Program-made: the position numbers and the translations under genes | The notes under the pieces: model-generated | Told to the model about the DNA's origin: nothing | Databases searched by the model: none | What the model saw: the letters and a program-made list of their open reading frames with translations, nothing else | Source: Ottowia flava | Lineage (GTDB): Bacteria > Pseudomonadota > Gammaproteobacteria > Burkholderiales > Burkholderiaceae_C | Direction: 5' to 3' | Assembly (NCBI RefSeq): GCF_042680565.1 | Contig: NZ_JBHUEJ010000015.1 | Span: 310,001-374,000 of the forward strand | Length of the DNA stretch: 64,000 bases | Shown here: positions 7,991-16,162 of the stretch, piece after piece | Layout: every line of letters starts with the position of its first letter | Position numbering within the stretch: position 1 is the first letter of the stretch

Positions 7991-9424
7991 TCAGCCCACC
8001 CGACCCATCTTGAGCATGTTGGTGCCACCCGGCGCACCCATGGGTTCGCCGCAGGTGATGGCGTAGACGTCGCCCGGCTCGACCACGCCCTGGCGCTTGA
8101 GGTGCGCTTCGGCCTGCGCCAGCGCCTCGTCGCGGTGGGCGCTGGTGTCCATCAGCATCGGGCGCACGTTGCGGTACAGCGCCATTTTGCGCTGGGTGCT
8201 GACCTTGGGCGTGAGCGCATAGATCGGGATGCGCACGCGGTGGCGGCTCATCCACAGCGCAGTCGAGCCCGAATCGGTCAGTGCCACGATGGCCTTGGCG
8301 CCCAGGTGGTACGCCGTGAACAGCGCGCCCATGGCGATCGACTGGTCGATGCGGCGGAAGGTCTTGCCGGTGAAGTCGGCGTCCAGCTCGACCGGGTCGT
8401 GCTCTTCGGCGGCGACGCAGATGGCGGCCATCTCGCGCACCGTTTCCAGCGGGTAGCGGCCGGCGGCAGTTTCGGCGCTCAGCATCACGGCGTCGGTGCC
8501 ATCCAGCACGGCGTTGGCCACGTCGCTGACCTCGGCGCGGGTGGGCACCGGGTTGGTGATCATGCTTTCCATCATCTGGGTGGCGGTGATGACCAGCTTG
8601 TCTTTCTCACGCGCCATGGCGATCATCTTCTTTTGCAGTGCCGGCACGGCGGCATTGCCCACTTCCACCGCCAGGTCCCCGCGCGCCACCATGATGCCGT
8701 CGCTTGCGGCCAGGATCTCGCCCAGCCTGGGGATCGCCTCGGCGCGCTCGATCTTGGCGATCAGGTACGGTTTGTGGCCCCATTCCGAGCCCGCCACGTT
8801 CGCCAGCTGGCGCGCCATTTCCATGTCGGTCGCGCTTTTGGGGAAGCTCACCGCGAGGTAGTCGGCCTTCAGCCCCATGGCGGTCTTGATGTCCTCCATG
8901 TCCTTGCCGGTCAGCGCGGGGGCCGTGAGGCCGCCACCCTGCTTGTTGATGCCCTTGTTGTTGGACAGCTCGCCGCCCAGCTTGACGGTGGTGTGCACGG
9001 CGTCGCCGCGCACCTCGGTCACCGTCAGCACGATCAGCCCGTCGTTCAGCAGCAGCGTGTCGCCGGGCTTCACGTCGCGCGGCAGCTCCTTGTAGTCCAG
9101 GCCGACGCCGCCCAGGTCGCCCGGCTCCTTGCGCGCAGCGTCCAGCACGAACGCAGCGCCCGGCACCAGCATGACCTTGCCTTCGGCGAACTTGCCGACG
9201 CGGATCTTCGGGCCCTGCAGGTCGGCCATGATCGCCACCTCGCGGCCCGCGCGCTCACTGACTTCGCGCACCATGGCGGCCCGTTCGATGTGGTCCTGCG
9301 CGGTGCCGTGGCTGAAGTTCAGGCGCACCACGTTCACCCCCGCGCGGATCATCTCCTCCAGCAAGGCCGGGTCGCTGGAGGCGGGGCCGAGGGTGGCGAC
9401 GATTTTGGTGGCGCGGTAGTTCAT
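7991..9424 (-). CDS. pyk: Pyruvate kinase
   Basis: Transfers phosphate from phosphoenolpyruvate to ADP at the end of glycolysis. The 477 residues cover the barrel, B domain and C-terminal domain. Motifs seen: KIVATLGPASSDP at the N-terminus, VVRLNFSHGT, MADLQGPKIRVG, LIAKIERAEAIPRLGEI with the catalytic lysine, MVARGDLAVEVG, and TATQMMESMI. The C-terminal domain ends with VEPGDVYAITCGEPMGAPGGTNMLKMGRVG. The length fits the PykA-type enzymes of Burkholderiales. It is convergent with the third PAP2 gene, with only 9 bases between stops. Confidence 0.97.
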   Translation of the reverse strand: MNYRATKIVATLGPASSDPALLEEMIRAGVNVVRLNFSHGTAQDHIERAAMVREVSERAGREVAIMADLQGPKIRVGKFAEGKVMLVPGAAFVLDAARKEPGDLGGVGLDYKELPRDVKPGDTLLLNDGLIVLTVTEVRGDAVHTTVKLGGELSNNKGINKQGGGLTAPALTGKDMEDIKTAMGLKADYLAVSFPKSATDMEMARQLANVAGSEWGHKPYLIAKIERAEAIPRLGEILAASDGIMVARGDLAVEVGNAAVPALQKKMIAMAREKDKLVITATQMMESMITNPVPTRAEVSDVANAVLDGTDAVMLSAETAAGRYPLETVREMAAICVAAEEHDPVELDADFTGKTFRRIDQSIAMGALFTAYHLGAKAIVALTDSGSTALWMSRHRVRIPIYALTPKVSTQRKMALYRNVRPMLMDTSAHRDEALAQAEAHLKRQGVVEPGDVYAITCGEPMGAPGGTNMLKMGRVG

Positions 9425-9567
9425 GGCGGGGCGAATCCTTGGCTGACTGGTCTGAAGCGGGCGGTGCCGGCGCAGCGGCGCGAATCGGCCATTCTGGCAT
9501 GCCCGCGCGGCAACGCCTTGACAGCGGACCCGGCCGCAGCACCGGTACTGCGACGCACAACTCCATC

Positions 9568-9616
9568 GGCCTCCAGCGCTACACCCACCTGCGCAGGCAG
9601 CTTCTCTTTCAATAGC
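9568..9616 (-). repeat. Dispersed short repeat, copy 1 (pyk upstream region)
   Basis: On the minus strand it reads GCTATTGAAAGAGAAGCTG, then CCTGCGCAGG, then TGTAGCGCTGGAGGCC, matching the family layout: AT-rich half, AGCTGCYYGCGC core, TAGNGC-type end. It lies between pyk and the phospholipase D gene. Confidence 0.7.
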
Positions 9617-9637
9617 AAAAAGCGCGCCGCAGCACCC

Positions 9638-11218
9638 CTACAGCTGCGACTCCAGCGGCAGCCAGCTCATCAACCAGACCAGCAAGCGCAGGCCCGGGCC
9701 GCTTTCCGGCTCGTGACGCCAAGCCCGCCCGCCCTCGCCTTCCGTCCAGCGCAGGCCGCCGTCCTGCGGGTCCAGCTCGATCTTCCAGGCCGACGCGGGG
9801 CGGGCACCCTGCTCGAACATCTGCTGCACCTCGGCGGCCAGCGCCGGGTGGTCGAAGACAACGCCCATCTCCGTGTTCAGCTGGGCCGAACGCGGATCGA
9901 AATTGAATGAGCCAACAAACCCACGCTGTCCGTCCACCACGAAAGCCTTGGTGTGCAGGCTGGCCCCGCTGGAGCCGAGCAGTTCGCGGTTGGTCTTGGC
10001 CTGGCCGGGGCGCAATTCGTACAGCCCGACGCCGTTGCGCAGCAGCGTTTCGCGGTAATTGCGGTAGCCGGCGTGCACCAGCGGCACGTCGTTGGCCATC
10101 AGCGAATTGGTGAGCACGCGCACCTGCATGCCGCGCTGCGCCTGGCTGCTCAACATCATGGCGCCGCCGTCACCGGGCACGAAGTAGGGCGAGATGATCC
10201 AGCTGCCCCGCTGGGCCGAAAACAGCAGCGCCATCACGTCGTACAGCAGCCAGGACGCGGTTTCGCGCCGGCTGGCCACGGCCGAGGCCTTCTCGGGCGG
10301 GTCGGACAGCACGCGGATGCTGGGCGACCAGTGGAGCGCGAGCTGCCCGCCGGTCAGTTTTTGCTGCAGGTCATCGCGCTCGGCCAGCGCCTTCACCCAC
10401 GGCGTGGACGCGGCTTCGGTCAGCCATTGCGCGCGCTGCTGGGCGAATTGCTCGGGCGTCCAGCGCGGCGGCGCGCTGTGCAGCGCCGCCAGCGGCACCA
10501 CGGCGGCCGAATTCCAGAAGCGGTCGAAGATCTCGCTGGTCTGGGCCACCGCCGGGCCCAGCAGCAGCAGGTCGGCGTCCTGAAAGTTCTTGTCGTCGGC
10601 CGCGTCAAAGTACTCGTCGCCCACGTTGCGCCCGCCCACCACGGCCAGGCGGTTGTCGGCGATCCAGGCCTTGTTGTGCATGCGGCGGTTGAAGCCGACA
10701 AAGCGCAGGCCCATTTCGACCGCGCGCAGGATGCCGCCATCGCGGTTGCGCCCGGGGTTGAACAGCCGCACCTCCAGGTTCGGGTGCGCGTCCATCGCAC
10801 GCAACGCGTCGTCCATGCCGTCGACGTTCATGTCGTCGATCAGCAGGCGCACGCGCACGCCCCGTTCGGCGGCGGCCATCAGCTCGTGTTCCAGGAGCTT
10901 GCCGGTGAGGTCGTGCCGCCAGATGTAGTACTGCACATCCAGGCTGCGTTCGGCCATGCGCGCGGAATGGCCGCGCGCCGCAAACGCCTGCACCGCGTCG
11001 TGCAGCAAGGCCGCGCCGCTGGCGCCAGCCGGGTGCTGGTCCAGCACCGACTGCGCCAGCCGATCCAGCAGGGTCGCTGCGGGCGCCGCCGGCAGCGCCG
11101 ACGATGGCGCACCGCGCGCGCTGGCGGCAAAGCGGCCCCAGGACCACATCGCCAGCACCGACAGCAGCGCCAGCACCACCACCGCAAGAAGCACCCAGCG
11201 CCACATCGGTTTTCTCAT
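9638..11218 (-). CDS. Phospholipase D family protein, cardiolipin synthase C-like
   Basis: A 526-residue membrane-anchored enzyme of the HKD superfamily, likely making cardiolipin or another phospholipid by phosphatidyl transfer. An N-terminal membrane anchor (WVLLAVVVLALLSVLAMWSW) is followed by two catalytic HKD motifs: H181-x-K183-x4-D188 (HNKAWIAD, then GGRNVGDEYF) and H422-x-K424-x4-D429 (HTKAFVVD, then GSFNFDPRS). The GGRN(V/I)GDEYF context is typical of the ClsC/YmdC type. Dispersed repeats lie on both sides of the gene. The exact donor and acceptor lipids are inference. Confidence 0.88.
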   Translation of the reverse strand: MRKPMWRWVLLAVVVLALLSVLAMWSWGRFAASARGAPSSALPAAPAATLLDRLAQSVLDQHPAGASGAALLHDAVQAFAARGHSARMAERSLDVQYYIWRHDLTGKLLEHELMAAAERGVRVRLLIDDMNVDGMDDALRAMDAHPNLEVRLFNPGRNRDGGILRAVEMGLRFVGFNRRMHNKAWIADNRLAVVGGRNVGDEYFDAADDKNFQDADLLLLGPAVAQTSEIFDRFWNSAAVVPLAALHSAPPRWTPEQFAQQRAQWLTEAASTPWVKALAERDDLQQKLTGGQLALHWSPSIRVLSDPPEKASAVASRRETASWLLYDVMALLFSAQRGSWIISPYFVPGDGGAMMLSSQAQRGMQVRVLTNSLMANDVPLVHAGYRNYRETLLRNGVGLYELRPGQAKTNRELLGSSGASLHTKAFVVDGQRGFVGSFNFDPRSAQLNTEMGVVFDHPALAAEVQQMFEQGARPASAWKIELDPQDGGLRWTEGEGGRAWRHEPESGPGLRLLVWLMSWLPLESQL

Positions 11219-11229
11219 CCCAATCAGCT

Positions 11230-11275
11230 TATCGCCCTACAACCACCAGCGCAAGCAGCTACCCTATTTGTAGCG
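11230..11275 (-). repeat. Dispersed short repeat, copy 2 (pgk to phospholipase gap)
   Basis: Minus-strand reading: GCTACAAATAGGGTAGCTGC, then TTGCGCTGGTGGTTGTAGGGC. The second half is nearly identical to copy 7 at 23.7 kb (TGCGCTGGTGGTTGTAGGGC). It ends 12 bases before the phospholipase ATG, so it lies in that gene's leader. Confidence 0.8.
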
Positions 11276-11284
11276 TTTTCGCAC

Positions 11285-12478
11285 TCATCCTGCGGCGCGT
11301 CTGGCGAGGATCTCGAAGGCCGGCAGGGTCTTGCCCTCCAGCACTTCCAGGAAGGCGCCGCCGCCGGTCGAGATGTAGCCCACGTCTTTCTCGATACCGT
11401 ACTTCGCAATGGCCGCCAGCGTGTCGCCGCCGCCGGCGATGCTGAAGGCGGGCGACGCGGCAATGGCTTCGGCGATCGCCTTCGTGCCACCGGCAAATTG
11501 GTCGAATTCGAACACGCCGACCGGGCCATTCCAGACGATGGTGCCCGCCTTCATCAGCTGCGCGGCCAGGCGCGCGGCGGTGTCGGGGCCGATGTCCAGG
11601 ATCATGTCGTCGGGCCCAACGTCGGCCGCGGCCTTCACCGTGGCCTTGGCGTCGGCCTTGAATTCGGTGGCGACCACCACGTCGGTCGGGATCGGCACAT
11701 CGGCGCCGCGCGCCTTCATGGCAGCCATCACGGCCTCGGCCTGGTCGACCAGATCCGGCTCGGCCAGGCTTTTGCCGATCGGCAAACCCGCCGCCAGCAT
11801 GAAGGTGTTGGCGATGCCGCCGCCCACGATGAGCTGATCGACCTTGTCGGCCAGCGACTGCAGGATGGTCAGCTTGGTGCTCACCTTGCTGCCGGCCACG
11901 ATGGCGACCAGCGGGCGCTTCGGGTTGGCCAGGGCCTTGGTGATGGCGTCGATCTCGGCCGCCAGCAGCGGGCCGGCGCTGGCCACGGGGGCAAACTGGG
12001 CGATGCCGTAGGTCGTGCCCTCAGCGCGGTGGGCGGTGCCGAAGGCGTCGTTCACGTAGATGTCGCACAGCGCGGCCATCTTGCGCGCCAGCTGCTCGTC
12101 GTTCTTCTTCTCGCCCTTGTTCAGGCGGCAGTTTTCCAGCAGCACCACCTGACCGGGCGCGACCTGCACGCCGTCGACCCAGTTCTGCACCAGCGGCACT
12201 TCGCGGCCCAGCAGCTCGCCCAGGCGCTGGGCGACGGGGGCCAGCGAATCCTCGGGCTTGAACTCGCCTTCGGTCGGGCGGCCCAGGTGGCTGGTCACCA
12301 TGACGGCGGCCCCGGCCTGAAGCGCCATCTGGATGGCCGGCACGCTGGCGCGGATGCGCGTGTCTTCGGTGATGCGGCCGGCGTCGTCCTGCGGCACGTT
12401 CAGATCGGCGCGGATGAACACGCGCTTGCCCTTGACGGCACCCTGTGCGCACAGGTCGGCGAATCGGATCACTTGCAT
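11285..12478 (-). CDS. pgk: Phosphoglycerate kinase
   Basis: Interconverts 1,3-bisphosphoglycerate and 3-phosphoglycerate with ATP formation. The 397-residue length is standard. Motifs seen: KGKRVFIRADLNVPQDD at the N-terminus, TSHLGRPTEGE, LLENCRLNKGEKKN with the substrate arginine, VNDAFGTAHRAEGTTYG, the VAGSKVSTKLTIL nucleotide segment, NGPVGVFEFDQFAGGT, and GGGDTLAAIAKYG near the C-terminus. Same strand as pyk and fba. A TATAAT box lies about 65 bases upstream of the ATG. Confidence 0.97.
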   Translation of the reverse strand: MQVIRFADLCAQGAVKGKRVFIRADLNVPQDDAGRITEDTRIRASVPAIQMALQAGAAVMVTSHLGRPTEGEFKPEDSLAPVAQRLGELLGREVPLVQNWVDGVQVAPGQVVLLENCRLNKGEKKNDEQLARKMAALCDIYVNDAFGTAHRAEGTTYGIAQFAPVASAGPLLAAEIDAITKALANPKRPLVAIVAGSKVSTKLTILQSLADKVDQLIVGGGIANTFMLAAGLPIGKSLAEPDLVDQAEAVMAAMKARGADVPIPTDVVVATEFKADAKATVKAAADVGPDDMILDIGPDTAARLAAQLMKAGTIVWNGPVGVFEFDQFAGGTKAIAEAIAASPAFSIAGGGDTLAAIAKYGIEKDVGYISTGGGAFLEVLEGKTLPAFEILARRAAG

Positions 12479-12542
12479 GGGAGGATTTTTCCTGGAGTCG
12501 TTGAAAGACGGCGGGCCGCGCGGTGCGGCCCTGAACGGGATG

Positions 12543-12571
12543 ATTATAAAAACCGCGCCGTCTCGCTATAA
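12543..12571 (-). promoter_or_regulatory. Candidate promoter of pgk
   Basis: On the minus strand there is a perfect TATAAT at 12548-12543, with TTATAG 17 bases upstream as a poor -35 element. The placement, 65 bases before the pgk ATG, is reasonable. The weak -35 keeps confidence low. Confidence 0.35.
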
Positions 12572-12612
12572 ATAGCAGAGCTTGCCGCGCACCATCCACC
12601 TGGCTTTCAGGC
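12565..12612 (+). repeat. Dispersed short repeat, copy 3 (degenerate)
   Basis: Reads GCTATAAATAGCAGAGCTTG, then CCGCGCACC, then an imperfect CTGGCTTTCAGGC end. It keeps the AGCT-CCGCGCA core but has drifted more than other copies. It overlaps the -35 side of the candidate pgk promoter. Confidence 0.45.
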
Positions 12613-12662
12613 TCTTTTCATGCCTCATCTTGACAGCCAGGCGCCGAGCCTGACGCGGCAGC

Positions 12663-13658
12663 TCAGTTGTCGGCCGAGAAGCCGATGCGCTGGATGATCG
12701 GCGCCCAGCGCGTGCTGGCCTGCTGCAGCGCGGCGTTCAGCTCGTCGGGGCTGCTGGGCGCGGCCACCATGCCGAACATGGTCAACGTCTCTTTCAGCTC
12801 TGGCTGCACCAGCACCTGGCGCAGCGCCGTGTTCAGCGCCTTGACCGTGGCGGGCGGTGCCTTGGCGGGCAGGTAAAAGCCGTACCACTCGGTCAGCAAC
12901 ACGTCCTTGTAGCCCTGTTCGGCAAACGTGGGCACGGTGGGCGTGAATTCGTTGCGCGTCAGGCCGGAGGTGCCCAGGATGCGCACTTTTCCTTCGGGCA
13001 GGTAGCGCAGGAACTCGCCCACCGGGCTGATCATGGCCGGCAGTTGCCCGGCGATCAACTCGGGCATGGCGGCGGTGGTGCCGCGGTAGCCGACGTGCGT
13101 CAGCGGCACGCCAGACGCGCGGCTGAGCTCCGCACTCAGGAAGTGCAACGTCGACCCCGTGGCTGGCGAGCCGACGTTGGCCTTGCCAGGGTTGGCCTTG
13201 GCCCAGGCCAGGAACTGCGGCACGGTCTTGACCTCGGCCGGAACGCCGGCACCCACGGCCAGTGCGGCATCAAACGTCACGCCCATCGACACCGGCACGA
13301 TGTCGGTGCTGATGTTGTACGGCAGGTTCTTGTAGGTGTGCGGGTAGATGCCCAGCATCGACATGGGCGTCAGCAAGATGGTCTTGCCGTCGGCCGCGGC
13401 GCCCTTGAGCGCCGCCACCGCGAGCTGACCGCCCGCGCCGGTGCGGTTTTCGACAATGACCGACTTGGCGTACAGCGGCGCCAAACGCTCGGCCACGCGG
13501 CGCGCCAGCACGTCGGGCGTGCTGCCCGCCGGAAAGCCGACCACGATCTTGGCGTTGTCCACGGCAGCGGTTTGTGCCTGCACGGCGGTCCAGGGCGTCA
13601 GGGCGAGCGCGCACAGCGCGGCAGCACCCAGCCACCCGCGTCGGGGGATGCGGTCCAT
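12663..13658 (-). CDS. Bug/TctC family extracytoplasmic solute receptor
   Basis: A 331-residue periplasmic binding protein of the tripartite tricarboxylate transporter (Bug) family, greatly expanded in Burkholderiales. It has a signal peptide (RRGWLGAAALCALALTPWTAVQAQ) and the family motifs VVGFPAGSTPDVLARRVAE, VENRTGAGGQLAVAALKGA and MSMLGIYPHTYKNL. The ATG at 13658 was chosen because AGGAG lies 8 bases ahead of it and it starts at the signal peptide. No TctA or TctB permease gene is adjacent, which is common for orphan Bug genes. It lies just after the acyl-CoA ligase gene, so the ligand may be an organic acid; that is inference. Confidence 0.9.
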   Translation of the reverse strand: MDRIPRRGWLGAAALCALALTPWTAVQAQTAAVDNAKIVVGFPAGSTPDVLARRVAERLAPLYAKSVIVENRTGAGGQLAVAALKGAAADGKTILLTPMSMLGIYPHTYKNLPYNISTDIVPVSMGVTFDAALAVGAGVPAEVKTVPQFLAWAKANPGKANVGSPATGSTLHFLSAELSRASGVPLTHVGYRGTTAAMPELIAGQLPAMISPVGEFLRYLPEGKVRILGTSGLTRNEFTPTVPTFAEQGYKDVLLTEWYGFYLPAKAPPATVKALNTALRQVLVQPELKETLTMFGMVAAPSSPDELNAALQQASTRWAPIIQRIGFSADN

Positions 13659-13718
13659 GAGAAAGTCTCCTAGGGTTGTCGAAAGAGGTGACCCGAAGGC
13701 CGTCAACCGGCGTTCAGG

Positions 13719-15344
13719 TCAGTCGGCGCCGCCGGCAAACTGCTTGCGCAGCTCATTTTTCTGCACCTTGCCGGTGCCGCCCACCGGCAGGCTGTCGAGG
13801 AACATCACGTCGTCGGGCACCCACCACTTGGCGACCCGCTCGACCAAGAAGTCCAGGATGTCCTGCTTTTCCACGCTCTGGCCCGGTTTGCGCACGATGA
13901 ACAGCAGCGGGCGTTCGTCCCACTTCGGATGCTTGACGCCAATCACCGCCGCCATGGCAACGGCGGGGTGGCCAGCGGCGGCGTTTTCCAGATCGATCGA
14001 GCTGATCCATTCGCCGCCGCTCTTGATCACGTCCTTGGTGCGGTCGCGAATGGTCAGCACGCCGTCGGCGCTGATGGTGGCGATGTCACCCGTGGGGAAC
14101 CAGCCATTGATGAGCGCGGTTTTGTCGGATTTGAAGTAGCGCTCCATGATCCAGTGGCCGCGCACCATCAGCTCGCCCTGCGCGATGTCGTCGCGTGGCA
14201 GCGTCTGCCCGTTTTCATCGACCACCTTGATCTCGATGCCCGATACCGGTTTGCCTTGACGGGCGACGATGGCTTGGCGCTCGTCGGCTGGACGCGCCAG
14301 GTCGCGTCGGCTCAAGACGCTGAGCGTGGCCACCGAGGTGGTTTCCGTCATGCCCCACCCGTGGCGCACTTCCACGCCATAGGTGTCGACGAATTTGCCG
14401 ATCAGTGCCTTGGGCATGGCCGAGCCGCCCACCAGCGTGCGCTTGAGGTAATTGAAGCGTGCGCCTTGCTGGTCGACATGCTGCAGCAAACCCATCCAGA
14501 TAGTCGGCACGCCAGCGGCCAGCGTGACCTGTTCGGCCTCCATCAGCTCGTACAGGCTGGCGCCGTCCAGCTTGGGCCCGGGCAGCACCAGCTTGGCGCC
14601 ACCAACGAGCGCCGAGTAGGGGATGCACCAGGCGTTGATGTGGAACATCGGCACCACGGGCAGCACCGCCTCCTGCGCCGACAGGTTGAGTACGCCGCCC
14701 ATACAGGAAGTGGTGGCGTTCAGGAAGATGCCACGGTGCGAATACAGCACGCCCTTGGGGTTGCCAGTGGTGCCCGAGGTGTAGCAGAGCGCCGCGCCCG
14801 AGGTCTCATCCAGATCGGGCCAGTCGAACGCTGTCGACTCCGGGGCGATCAGTGCGTCGTAGCACAGGACTTCAGGGCCGCCCTCGATCACCGGCGTGTG
14901 CTCGGCGTCGCTCAGGCACACCCAGGCCTTCACCTTCGGGCAATGCGGCGCGATGGCCTTGACCAGCGGCGCGAAGGTGCTGTCGAACAGCACCACCTCG
15001 TCCTCAGCATGGTTGATCACGTAGGCCAGTTGGTCTGGGTGTAGGCGGGGGTTGCAGGTATGGATCACCATGCCACTGCCCGAGACGGCGTAGTAGGCCT
15101 CGACGTGGCGGTGGTTGTTCCAGGCGATCGAGCCGACCATGCCGCCCGGAGTCACGCCCAGGCGCTGCAGCGCGTGCGCCAGCTGCGCGGCGCGCGCACC
15201 CATCTCGGCGAAGGTGTAACAGAACAGCGGACCATGGGTTTCGCGCGAGACGATTTCCTGGTCGCCGAAATGCGTCATGCCGTGCTTCAGGATGCTGGAG
15301 ATCAGCATCGGGCGGAACATCATCAAACTGGGGGCGGCAGACAT
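13719..15344 (-). CDS. AMP-dependent acyl-CoA ligase (medium/long-chain or methylthiopropionate type)
   Basis: Activates a carboxylic acid to its CoA thioester through an acyl-adenylate. The 541 residues have the full adenylate-forming layout: the P-loop-like YTSGTTGNPKG at 188-198, PMFHINAWCIPYSAL, GWGMTETTSVATL, the GWFPTGDIATISADG hinge region, and a C-terminal KNELRKQF lysine segment. The HTCNPRLHPDQLAYVINHAED context resembles DmdB-like and alkyl-chain ligases. It is divergent from a MarR regulator, with two identical-format inverted repeats in the shared upstream region, so repression by that regulator with release by an acyl-CoA or acid is a reasonable inference. Chain length is unknown. 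Confidence 0.9.
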   Translation of the reverse strand: MSAAPSLMMFRPMLISSILKHGMTHFGDQEIVSRETHGPLFCYTFAEMGARAAQLAHALQRLGVTPGGMVGSIAWNNHRHVEAYYAVSGSGMVIHTCNPRLHPDQLAYVINHAEDEVVLFDSTFAPLVKAIAPHCPKVKAWVCLSDAEHTPVIEGGPEVLCYDALIAPESTAFDWPDLDETSGAALCYTSGTTGNPKGVLYSHRGIFLNATTSCMGGVLNLSAQEAVLPVVPMFHINAWCIPYSALVGGAKLVLPGPKLDGASLYELMEAEQVTLAAGVPTIWMGLLQHVDQQGARFNYLKRTLVGGSAMPKALIGKFVDTYGVEVRHGWGMTETTSVATLSVLSRRDLARPADERQAIVARQGKPVSGIEIKVVDENGQTLPRDDIAQGELMVRGHWIMERYFKSDKTALINGWFPTGDIATISADGVLTIRDRTKDVIKSGGEWISSIDLENAAAGHPAVAMAAVIGVKHPKWDERPLLFIVRKPGQSVEKQDILDFLVERVAKWWVPDDVMFLDSLPVGGTGKVQKNELRKQFAGGAD

Positions 15345-15457
15345 GGGCAGCAGGCTCCTTGAAATTGGTCGTTCGTCGGCGGGCGCTGAGCGCGTCGCAA
15401 TTCCAGACGGCGGGGTTGGCTGAAGAACCAGGCGCCGACGCGCGAGCGCAGGTTAAC

Positions 15458-15473
15458 GTCAACCTCACTTGAC
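15458..15473. promoter_or_regulatory. Operator-like inverted repeat, site 1 (GTCAA-N6-TTGAC)
   Basis: The sequence GTCAA-cctcac-TTGAC is a perfect 5-bp inverted repeat with a 6-base spacer. It falls at the predicted transcription start of the acyl-CoA ligase gene. An identical arrangement recurs 46 bases to the right. Likely bound by the divergent MarR protein (inference). Confidence 0.6.
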
Positions 15474-15480
15474 ACACCGC

Positions 15481-15508
15481 ATTCTGTCGCGGGTCGACTT
15501 CTTGTCAA
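15481..15508 (-). promoter_or_regulatory. Candidate promoter of the acyl-CoA ligase gene
   Basis: On the minus strand, a perfect TTGACA (15508-15503), a 16-base spacer and CAGAAT (15486-15481, four of six matches). The -35 lies inside operator site 2 and the expected start point lies at operator site 1, the usual geometry for repression. Confidence 0.5.
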
Positions 15509-15519
15509 CACCAATTGAC
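15504..15519. promoter_or_regulatory. Operator-like inverted repeat, site 2 (GTCAA-N6-TTGAC)
   Basis: GTCAA-caccaa-TTGAC, the same half-sites and spacer as site 1. On the plus strand its right half could also act as a -35 (TTGACG, 17-base spacer, TACCCT) for the marR gene, which would give autoregulation. Regulator identity is inferred from position. Confidence 0.6.
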
Positions 15520-15597
15520 GTTCTGCGGCCGGGGATTTACCCTGAAAGGCGCCACGTTGGCTGTGGCTTGCACCGTTCACTCGCTCGATTCGCCCTG

Positions 15598-16035
15598 ATG
15601 CCTCATCCACCCGCTCTTCTCCGCAACCTGCTGTTCCAGCGCTCCGCCTGGTTCGAGACACGCGTGGTCGAACGCGCGCGCATCAACGGCTACGAACACA
15701 TCACCCCGGCGATGGCCCGCATGTTCGGACATATGTCGCACCGCCCGATCGGCCTGTCCGAACTGGCCCGGCGCCTGGGCATCAGCCGCCAAGCCGTGCA
15801 CAAGTGCGCGTCCGACGCCGCTCGCCACGGGCTGGTGGAGTTTCTGCCCGACCCTGCCAATGGCCGCGTCGTGCGCGTGCAGTACACCGCAACCGGCCGC
15901 GACATGGAGGCGCTGGCGCTCAGCGATTTCGGAGGCATCGAGCGAGAGCTCGCTGAGCGCATTGGCAGCGAAGCGGTCGACGAACTCAAGCGCTTGCTGG
16001 CGCTGGATTGGGAAGACGGCACCGCTGGCCGGTGA
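15598..16035 (+). CDS. MarR family transcriptional regulator
   Basis: A 145-residue winged helix-turn-helix regulator. The DNA-binding region is recognisable as ITPAMARMFGHMSHRPIGLS, then ELARRLGISRQAVHKCASDA, the recognition helix, followed by a wing (LVEFLPDPANGRVVRVQYT). The ATG at 15598 is used because upstream codons run through the operator region and carry no recognisable sequence. It is divergent from the acyl-CoA ligase gene, and two inverted repeats in the gap are natural binding sites. MarR proteins usually repress the divergent gene and release DNA on binding a small acid or acyl-CoA; the ligand here is not known. Confidence 0.85.
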   Translation: MPHPPALLRNLLFQRSAWFETRVVERARINGYEHITPAMARMFGHMSHRPIGLSELARRLGISRQAVHKCASDAARHGLVEFLPDPANGRVVRVQYTATGRDMEALALSDFGGIERELAERIGSEAVDELKRLLALDWEDGTAGR

Positions 16036-16116
16036 ATGGTCAGGCGGACCGGAACCCGTTGGCGTGGTGGATTCGCTTGATCGCCGTGCACCGCATCGCG
16101 CACCGCGGCCCTCATG

Positions 16117-16143
16117 AAAAAGCCCCGCTTCTGCGGGGCTTTG
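16117..16143. terminator. Bidirectional intrinsic terminator (marR / thioredoxin-like gene)
   Basis: AAAGCCCCGC-TTCT-GCGGGGCTTT: a 10-bp stem with A and T tracts on either side, placed between the converging marR and thioredoxin-like genes. Confidence 0.85.
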
Positions 16144-16162
16144 CGCAGGCGCGGACGCCGAA

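Noticed and set aside
9953..12571. An 872-codon open frame on the plus strand opposite the phospholipase and pgk genes
   Set aside because: Same reason: both genes on the other strand have full catalytic motifs, and this frame has a reversed-strand composition.
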